37,327 nucleotides of DNA. It comes from Prevotellaceae bacterium (GTDB lineage: Bacteria; Bacteroidota; Bacteroidia; Bacteroidales; Bacteroidaceae). Under the pieces are notes generated by a model, which saw only the letters and a list, made by a program, of their open reading frames with translations, ran no database searches and had not been told where the DNA came from. A program made the translations under genes and the position numbers. Positions 32,115-37,327 of this stretch are shown here, in pieces. Within the stretch, counting starts at the first letter, position 1. Every line of letters begins with the position of its first letter. The stretch lies in the NCBI GenBank assembly GCA_028723455.1, contig JAQYEW010000035.1, forward strand, positions 1 through 37,327, written 5' to 3'.

Positions 32115-32151
32115 GAAAAACTACAAACAAATCAAACAAAAACAAGAAATT

Positions 32152-32718
32152 ATGTCAACAACATTGATTATCGTACTCGTAGTGGTAGGTCTGATTGCCC
32201 TTTGGCTCGTTAGTATTTACAACAATCTGGTGGGCTTGCGCAACAACCGCGAAAATGCTTTCGCCAATATTGATGTGCAGCTGCGCCAACGCTACGATCT
32301 GATTCCCAATCTGGTGGCCACCGTCAAGGGCTATGCCACCCACGAACGTGAGCTTCTGGAGAACATCACCAAGGCACGCTCTGCCGCCATGAGTGCCACG
32401 AACATCAGCGACAAGGTGGTGGCCGAAAACCAGCTCTCCGCCGCCTTGAACGGGCTGAAGGTGCAGGTGGAAGCTTATCCCGAACTGAAGGCCAACGAGA
32501 ATTTCAGGCAGTTGCAGATGGAACTGGGCGACATCGAGAACAAACTGGCCGCCACGCGCCGCTTCTTTAACAGTGCCACGAAGGAACTGAACACGGCCGT
32601 GCAGAGTTTCCCCGCCAACCTGCTTGCGGGTATGTTCGGCTTCCGTCGCGAGCCTATGTTTGAAATTGCGGCCGAGGAGCGTGCCCAGGTGAGTGCCGCC
32701 CCCAAGGTTGAATTTTAA
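32152..32718 (+). CDS. lemA: LemA family protein
   Basis: The 188-residue product has one N-terminal membrane segment (residues ~4-22, TLIIVLVVVGLIALWLVS). It continues YNNLVGLRNNRENAFANIDV and LRQRYDLIPNLVATVKGYAT, the hallmark of LemA proteins, and a three-helix-bundle body ending NLLAGMFGFRREPMFE. The bulk is probably outside the cytoplasm. LemA genes commonly precede an M48 protease or TPM-domain gene; here the protease start is 9 nt after the stop. Function is poorly defined (envelope stress or protease partner). Confidence 0.95.
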   Translation: MSTTLIIVLVVVGLIALWLVSIYNNLVGLRNNRENAFANIDVQLRQRYDLIPNLVATVKGYATHERELLENITKARSAAMSATNISDKVVAENQLSAALNGLKVQVEAYPELKANENFRQLQMELGDIENKLAATRRFFNSATKELNTAVQSFPANLLAGMFGFRREPMFEIAAEERAQVSAAPKVEF

Positions 32719-32727
32719 GTCGTGAGC

Positions 32728-33729
32728 ATGAAATACGTTGGCATGCAGACGCAGATCAGGCGTAACAACCTCTATTCTGCGCTTCTGCTCTTATCCTTCC
32801 CCGTCATCCTGTTGGGCATGGTGTGGGTGTTCCTCTATGCCGTGAACGCGTTGGAGGGCGACCACTACGATGCCTACGGCAATGTCGTGCAGGGAGTTAC
32901 ACTTGAGGAGGTCAATGCTTATTTCCTGCAGGCTGTTCCTTGGGTGGTGGGCGGCGTGGGCCTTTGGTTCGTGATAGCCTATTTCGCCAATGCCCAGATG
33001 ATTCAGCGTGCGGTGGGAGCGCGCCCCCTGGCGCGGCGCGAGAATCCGCGGGTCTATAACCTTGTGGAGAACCTCTGCATCGCCAATGGCATGGATATGC
33101 CCAAGATAAATGTCGTGAACGACCCCCAGCTGAACGCTTTTGCCAGCGGCATCAACAAGGACAGCTACACCGTTACCGTTACCACCGGCCTGCTGCGTGT
33201 CCTGGACGACGAGGAACTGGAGGGCGTGCTGGCGCATGAACTGACGCACATCCGCAATCGTGATACGCGCCTTTTGATTACCAGCATCATCTTCGTGGGC
33301 ATTATCTCTACCCTGATGAGTATGTTGGTGCGTACGCTCTACTATAACTTCTTGTTTGGCGGACGCCGCCGCTCCGATGACCGCAACAACAGCGGTGGCA
33401 GTGCGCTTGTGGTGATGCTGGTCGCGCTCGTGTGTGCCGCTGTGGCTTATGTCTTCACGCTGCTTACGCGCTTTGCCATCTCGCGCAGCCGTGAATATAT
33501 GGCGGATGCGGGGGGCGCCCAGATGAGCGGCAATCCGCGGGCGCTGGCCAGTGCCCTGCGTAAGATCAGCAGCAATCCAGGGCTGGACAGCGTGGAGCGC
33601 GAGGATGTGGCGCAGCTGTTCATCATGCGCCCCGATGAGATGAAGCAGGGGGTGATGAGCCTGATCGATGGGCTTTTCAGTACGCACCCCGACCCGCGCA
33701 AGCGTATCGCCCTGCTGGAGCAGTATTGA
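32728..33729 (+). CDS. M48-family zinc metalloprotease, HtpX-like
   Basis: Translation likely starts at ATG 32728 (MKYVGMQTQIRR); an in-frame GTG at 32722 is possible. The 333-residue protein has two N-terminal membrane segments (~15-40 and ~70-88). The HEXXH motif HELTHIRNRD (His170, Glu171, His174) has its third zinc ligand in SREYMADAGGAQ, and two more membrane helices lie between them (~185-205, ~225-250). This is the HtpX layout: an inner-membrane protease with a cytoplasmic active site in membrane quality control. It is co-transcribed with lemA and followed after 18 nt by a helicase gene. Confidence 0.93.
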   Translation: MKYVGMQTQIRRNNLYSALLLLSFPVILLGMVWVFLYAVNALEGDHYDAYGNVVQGVTLEEVNAYFLQAVPWVVGGVGLWFVIAYFANAQMIQRAVGARPLARRENPRVYNLVENLCIANGMDMPKINVVNDPQLNAFASGINKDSYTVTVTTGLLRVLDDEELEGVLAHELTHIRNRDTRLLITSIIFVGIISTLMSMLVRTLYYNFLFGGRRRSDDRNNSGGSALVVMLVALVCAAVAYVFTLLTRFAISRSREYMADAGGAQMSGNPRALASALRKISSNPGLDSVEREDVAQLFIMRPDEMKQGVMSLIDGLFSTHPDPRKRIALLEQY

Positions 33730-33747
33730 TCGGGAGGGGCTGTCAGG

Positions 33748-35622
33748 ATGACCATTCAGCAACAACTCTTGCGGCAGCGCGCCTTGCTGCAGCTGGAATA
33801 TGAGGCGGAAAAGCAGGCTTACGAGGAACTGAGCCGTCAGATGGGTGTCCGGCGCAAGGTGAAGCGTGGCGACGCGTGGTGTCCTGTCCGGGTGGCGCGC
33901 ACGTTCTACAATTCGCTGAACCAGCCTTGTGTCGAAATTACGCGTCAGGTGGATGGCGAGGCGGAGCATAACTTCGAGTTCTCGCGCCCTGTCGTCTTCT
34001 TCCGGATGGGCGAGGGGGAAGCGCGCTTTCTGCCCGTCCGCGCCACGGTCAGCTATGCCGAGAACGAACGTATGGTGGTGGTCCTGTCTGACATGAGCCA
34101 GGCCGGACTGCTGCGCTCTTCGGAGGCCTTGGGCGTACAGCTCTATTTCGACGAGTCGACGTATCGCCTCATGTTTGAGTCGCTGGACAAGGTGATGAAA
34201 GCCAAGGGCAACCGTCTGGCGTACCTGCGCGACCTTTTTTACAGCAACAACATCCCTGCCCAAACCTTTTCCTTTGCGCCCATCGGTGTGCCTTGGCTCA
34301 ATCCTACGCAGGAGAAGGCTGTTAACGAGGTGCTCCGTGCCAAGGATGTGATGGTTGTGCATGGTCCCCCGGGGACAGGCAAAACGACGACCTTGGTGGA
34401 GGCCATCCATGAAACCCTGCTGCGTGAACCCCAGGTGATGGTGTGCGCGCAGAGTAACATGGCTGTGGATTGGATCAGCGAAAAACTGGTGGACCGCGGC
34501 ATCCGGGTGCTGCGTATCGGCAACCCCGTGCGTGTGAACGACAAGATGTTGGGTTTCACCTACGAACGCCGCTTCGAGGCGCATCCCGATTATCCCGCGC
34601 TGTGGGCGATACGCAAGAGCATACGCCAGCTGCGCTCCAACCGCAAGTCCGCCGGCCAAGGCTGCCACCAGCAGCTGAACCGCTTGCAAGACCGGGCTGC
34701 GGAGTTGGAAGTCAGTATGCGGCAGCAGCTCTTCGCCGAGGCGCGCGTGGTGGCCTGCACCCTCAGTTCAAGTGCCAACCAATTGCTGGCAGGCATGAAA
34801 TTTTCCACCCTCTTCATCGACGAGGCTGCCCAGGCGCTGGAAGCGGCCTGCTGGACAGCCATACGCAAGTGCTCGCGCGTCATCCTGGCGGGCGACCATT
34901 GCCAGCTGCCTCCGACGCTCAAAAGCCATGAAGCCTTGCGGGAGGGGCTCGGACGTACGCTCATGGAACGTATCGTGGATAACAAGCCGCAGAGCGTCAG
35001 CCTCTTGGAAGTGCAGTATCGCATGAACGAGAAAATCATGCGTTTCAGTAGCGATTGGTTCTACGACGGACGGCTGCAGAGCGACCCCAGTGTGCGTGAT
35101 CGAGGTATCCTTGATCTCGACGAGCCTATGCAGTGGATTGATACGCACGGCGAGGAGGATGGGGGCGAAGAGTTCGTGGGCGAGAGCTTCGGACGCATCA
35201 ACAGGCGCGAGGCGCGGCTCACGCTGCAACATCTGGAAACCTATTTCCTGAAGATCGGAAAGCAACGTATCCTGGACGAACGGATCGACGTGGGCGTCAT
35301 ATCGCCCTATCGTGCCCAGGTGCAGCATCTGCGCCAGCTCATTCAGGCGAGCGCCTTTTTCAAGCCCTTCCGTCATCTTGTCAGTGTGAATACGGTGGAC
35401 GGCTTTCAGGGGCAGGAACGCGATATCATCTTCATTTCGCTCGTGCGGAGCAATGCCGGGGGCGAGATAGGATTCCTTGCCGACCTGAGGCGTATGAACG
35501 TGGCAATCACGCGTGCACGCATGAAACTGATCATCCTGGGCGATGCCGGCACGCTCTGCAAGCACAGATTCTACCGGCAGCTTTACGGGCAATGTGCGGC
35601 AGGCGAATCTTTCTCTCGCTGA
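33748..35622 (+). CDS. Upf1-like (DNA2/NAM7) superfamily-1 helicase
   Basis: The 624-residue product has an N-terminal beta-barrel-like region (~30-150), then SF1B helicase motifs in order: Q-motif LNPTQEKAV, Walker A GPPGTGKTT (206-214), Ia AQSNMAVD, Walker B FIDEAAQ (Asp358, Glu359), III GDHCQLPPT, IV YRMNEKIM, V NTVDGFQGQERD and VI NVAITRARMKLIILGD. This is the IGHMBP2/Upf1-type group of small bacterial helicases, acting on DNA or RNA. It is the third gene of a lemA-protease-helicase unit; the functional link is unknown. No nuclease domain is visible. Confidence 0.93.
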   Translation: MTIQQQLLRQRALLQLEYEAEKQAYEELSRQMGVRRKVKRGDAWCPVRVARTFYNSLNQPCVEITRQVDGEAEHNFEFSRPVVFFRMGEGEARFLPVRATVSYAENERMVVVLSDMSQAGLLRSSEALGVQLYFDESTYRLMFESLDKVMKAKGNRLAYLRDLFYSNNIPAQTFSFAPIGVPWLNPTQEKAVNEVLRAKDVMVVHGPPGTGKTTTLVEAIHETLLREPQVMVCAQSNMAVDWISEKLVDRGIRVLRIGNPVRVNDKMLGFTYERRFEAHPDYPALWAIRKSIRQLRSNRKSAGQGCHQQLNRLQDRAAELEVSMRQQLFAEARVVACTLSSSANQLLAGMKFSTLFIDEAAQALEAACWTAIRKCSRVILAGDHCQLPPTLKSHEALREGLGRTLMERIVDNKPQSVSLLEVQYRMNEKIMRFSSDWFYDGRLQSDPSVRDRGILDLDEPMQWIDTHGEEDGGEEFVGESFGRINRREARLTLQHLETYFLKIGKQRILDERIDVGVISPYRAQVQHLRQLIQASAFFKPFRHLVSVNTVDGFQGQERDIIFISLVRSNAGGEIGFLADLRRMNVAITRARMKLIILGDAGTLCKHRFYRQLYGQCAAGESFSR

Positions 35623-35625
35623 ACA

Positions 35626-35657
35626 TTTGCCTATCTTGTTGAAAACCGCTACCTTTG
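35626..35657 (+). promoter_or_regulatory. Promoter of the flavoprotein gene
   Basis: TTTG (35626-35629), a 20-nt spacer and TACCTTTG (35650-35657) are a full match to the Bacteroidetes consensus, starting 4 nt after the helicase stop codon. The predicted leader is about 21 nt. Confidence 0.75.
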
Positions 35658-35684
35658 CCCCTGTAAACAATAATACTATTTAGA

Positions 35685-36851
35685 ATGAAGTCAACCATAT
35701 CTCCTGACATCCTTTATATTGGTCAGGACAACGCGGAGCAACGCCTCTTTGAATCGCAGTACGCAACGCCCAAGGGCATGTGCTATAACTCCTATGTCAT
35801 CATGGACGATAAGGTGGCCGTCATGGATACCGCCGACGCTTCCGTCCTTGACAACTGGGAGCGCAGTCTGGAAGAAGCCTTGGGTGACCGCTTGCCCGAC
35901 TACCTCGTGGTTCATCATCTGGAACCGGACCACGCCGCGGGTATTGACCGCGTGATGAACAAATATCCTAACGTGAAACTGGTGTGCAGCGGCAAAGCCG
36001 CACAGATGGTGCCTTTGTACTTCGATACGAAGGTGGATATGCAACGTGTGCATACCGTTACAGAGGGCGGCGTGCTGCCCTTGGGCCGTCATACGCTTCA
36101 GTTCGTGATGGCACCTATGGTCCACTGGCCCGAGGTGATGGTCAGCTACGACGCTGCCTCAAAGGTGCTCTTCTCGGCTGATGCTTTCGGGACGTTTGGC
36201 GTCTATGATGCCAGTGCGGAGGATTGGGCAGGCGAGGCCCGTCGCTATTACTTCAATATCTGCGGCAAGTATGGGGCTCCTGTCAGCAAACTGCTCAAGG
36301 CGGTTTCTGCTTTTGAGATTGAACAGATTCTGCCACTTCACGGACCCATGCTCTGTGGAGGGAAGATGATGGAGGCATTGCGCCTTTATAATATATGGGC
36401 CGGGTATGGCGTGGAAACGGAGGGTGTGATGATAGCCCATGCCAGTATCCATGGCAACACTGCCCAAGCCGCGGTCCGGCTCAAGGAAATCCTGCTGGAC
36501 AAGGGGTGCGGGAACGTGCTGCTTTGCGACCTTACTCGTGACGATATGTCCAAGGCGCTCTCTGATGCTTTTCGCTTTGGAAAGATTGTGCTGGCTGCCA
36601 GCAGCTATGATGCGGGCGTGTTCTCCCCCATGCACGACTTCCTGTACCGCCTTAGCGCCAAGGCATGGCAGGACCGTCAGGTGGCGCTCGTCGAAAACGG
36701 CTCTTGGCTGCCCAGTGCCGCGCGTACGATGAAGGCAATGCTGGAAGGCATGAAGAACATTACGTTCATTGCGGACCCCATCACGTTGCGCGGGCGGCTT
36801 AAGGACTGCGACGAACTGGCTCTCCACGTGCTGTCCGAGGAACTCCTCTGA
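35685..36851 (+). CDS. FprA-type (flavodiiron) A-type flavoprotein, oxygen/NO reductase
   Basis: The 388-residue product has two domains. The metallo-beta-lactamase-like domain (~1-245) keeps every diiron ligand: HLEPDH (His78, Glu80, Asp82, His83), HWPE (His147), SADAFG (Asp166) and LPLHG (His219). The flavodoxin domain (~248-388) has the FMN phosphate loop ASIHGNTAQ (about 253-261; usually SMYGNT) and later VENGSWLPSA. Flavodiiron proteins reduce O2 to water, or NO to N2O, with electrons from rubredoxin or NADH partners, and protect anaerobes. No rubredoxin domain or gene is present here. It is a single gene with a strong promoter. Confidence 0.95.
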   Translation: MKSTISPDILYIGQDNAEQRLFESQYATPKGMCYNSYVIMDDKVAVMDTADASVLDNWERSLEEALGDRLPDYLVVHHLEPDHAAGIDRVMNKYPNVKLVCSGKAAQMVPLYFDTKVDMQRVHTVTEGGVLPLGRHTLQFVMAPMVHWPEVMVSYDAASKVLFSADAFGTFGVYDASAEDWAGEARRYYFNICGKYGAPVSKLLKAVSAFEIEQILPLHGPMLCGGKMMEALRLYNIWAGYGVETEGVMIAHASIHGNTAQAAVRLKEILLDKGCGNVLLCDLTRDDMSKALSDAFRFGKIVLAASSYDAGVFSPMHDFLYRLSAKAWQDRQVALVENGSWLPSAARTMKAMLEGMKNITFIADPITLRGRLKDCDELALHVLSEELL

Positions 36852-37199
36852 CAGCCCGGTCAGGGCCCTTATATATTTAATGTGTAACGCATCATTTTCT
36901 TTTTTTCCGATTTTTTTCTCCGTAATATTTGGTGCGTAATGAAAAAAGCCCTACCTTTGCACTCGCAATCGGGGAAACGCGGTTTGCCGTGAAAACGGGA
37001 TTTTCCGCCCTCCGCAAGGTTGCATGCGATACTTGAAAGATTTTCATAGACAGATAGATGTAGTACAAGAAACTATGATTTAGAAGCGAACCGTCAATTT
37101 TGATAAATTGCGAAGAAAGAGTTCGGGCAAATGATTACGTTGTGATATTATCGTCTTTTCAATAATCAGACAAGATGCCGCAAGGCAAAACAATATTGT
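36852..37199 (+). other. Region between the flavoprotein gene and 16S: rRNA leader
   Basis: No ORF is recognised. Two long T-runs (36896-36906 and 36911-36917) precede the rRNA promoter and could act as an upstream element. From the predicted start near 36966 to 16S nucleotide 1 there are about 235 nt of leader, containing a GC-rich hairpin-prone part (36968-37025) and an AU-rich part before the mature end. This is the usual layout of a Bacteroidales rRNA leader. Confidence 0.6.
36928..36959 (+). promoter_or_regulatory. rRNA operon promoter
   Basis: TTTG (36928-36931), a 20-nt spacer and TACCTTTG (36952-36959) are a perfect consensus match, preceded by T-rich runs. The same -7 octamer TACCTTTG drives the flavoprotein gene, the Xus-like operon and the orphan unit. 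The start is predicted near 36966. Confidence 0.8.
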
Positions 37200-37327
37200 A
37201 CAATGAAGAGTTTGATCCTGGCTCAGGATGAACGCTAGCTACAGGCTTAACACATGCAAGTCGAGGGGCAGCGGGGTGTCAGCTTGCTGACACTGCCGGC
37301 GACCGGCGCACGGGTGCGTAACGCGTA
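37200..37327 (+). rRNA. rrs: 16S ribosomal RNA, 5' 128 nt (runs off window)
   Basis: The conserved start GAAGAGTTTGATCCTGGCTC lies at 37205, followed by ATGAACGCTAGCTACAGGCT, AACACATGCAAGTCGAGGGG and the end of helix 6/7. By alignment to E. coli numbering nucleotide 1 is about 37200. The V1 stem is GTGTCAGC-ttg-CTGACAC. GCTAGCTACAGGCTTAAC is Bacteroidales-specific, and the ending GGTGCGTAACGCGTA favours Prevotellaceae-like over Bacteroides-like sequences. Confidence 0.97.

Noticed and set aside
32791..34689. A 632-codon minus-strand ORF opposite the protease and helicase genes
   Set aside because: It is opposite two well-identified genes, has His/Arg/Gln-rich low-quality composition and no recognised domain; it arises from codon bias.
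36852..37199. tRNA or small gene in front of the 16S gene
   Set aside because: No cloverleaf-like pairing or TTCGA arm was found; it is explained as promoter and leader.

Overview
The window looks like chromosomal DNA of a Bacteroidales bacterium, probably Prevotellaceae or a close relative. It ends in the first ~128 nt of a 16S rRNA gene with a Bacteroidales-type 5' end (GAACGCTAGCTACAGG..., GGGTGCGTAACGCGTA). Promoters repeatedly match the Bacteroidetes pattern TTG-N19/20-TAnnTTTG. Surface lipoproteins carry an acidic tail after the lipobox cysteine, TonB-dependent receptors are abundant, and one secreted protein has a Prevotella-style BspA repeat plus C-terminal tail. The genus is inference.

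Layout. 1-4140 is a relatively AT-rich, rearranged segment: the 5' end of an IS1634-like transposase gene, a small Bacteroidales HTH-type protein, a displaced 3' fragment of a ribonuclease G gene still carrying a strong hairpin, a secreted BspA-like protein, and an IS982-family element with terminal inverted repeats and a one-base frameshift near the transposase start. 4171-13728 is a divergent unit. A histidine kinase and a response regulator (receiver plus Fis-type HTH, no AAA+ domain) read left. A five-gene TolC / HlyD / FtsX / FtsX / ABC-ATPase exporter operon reads right. A TGTC-N9-GACA operator and two identical -7 elements (TAACTTCG) lie between them.

13963-23955 is an iron / oxidative-stress / nutrient-uptake region: a secreted Fe/Mn superoxide dismutase; a three-gene set (TonB receptor, DUF4374 lipoprotein, PepSY membrane protein) with the composition and order of the XusABC xenosiderophore system; then a second TonB receptor paired with a surface beta-helix lipoprotein. 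The second pair is preceded by four TGTAA-like boxes at exactly 11-bp steps, resembling a Pho box and replacing the -33 element.

23952-31475 reads left: an XRE regulator with a DUF2975 membrane protein, a secreted TonB-C-domain protein, a DASS/SLC13 carboxylate transporter, and a 1342-residue secreted GH2 beta-galactosidase with a C-terminal F5/8-type-C domain and an unusual Thr before the acid/base Glu. 31476-32151 is a long intergenic region with an orphan promoter plus hairpin (small-RNA or leader candidate) and a 6 x 12-bp tandem repeat. 32152-36851 reads right: LemA, an M48 HtpX-like protease, a Upf1-like SF1 helicase and an FprA-type diiron flavoprotein. The window ends with a strong rRNA promoter, leader and 16S start.

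The best candidates for something not well described are the Pho-box-like array driving the TonB receptor/beta-helix pair, the truncated regulator with its operator at the exporter operon, and the orphan promoter-hairpin unit near 31.65 kb.
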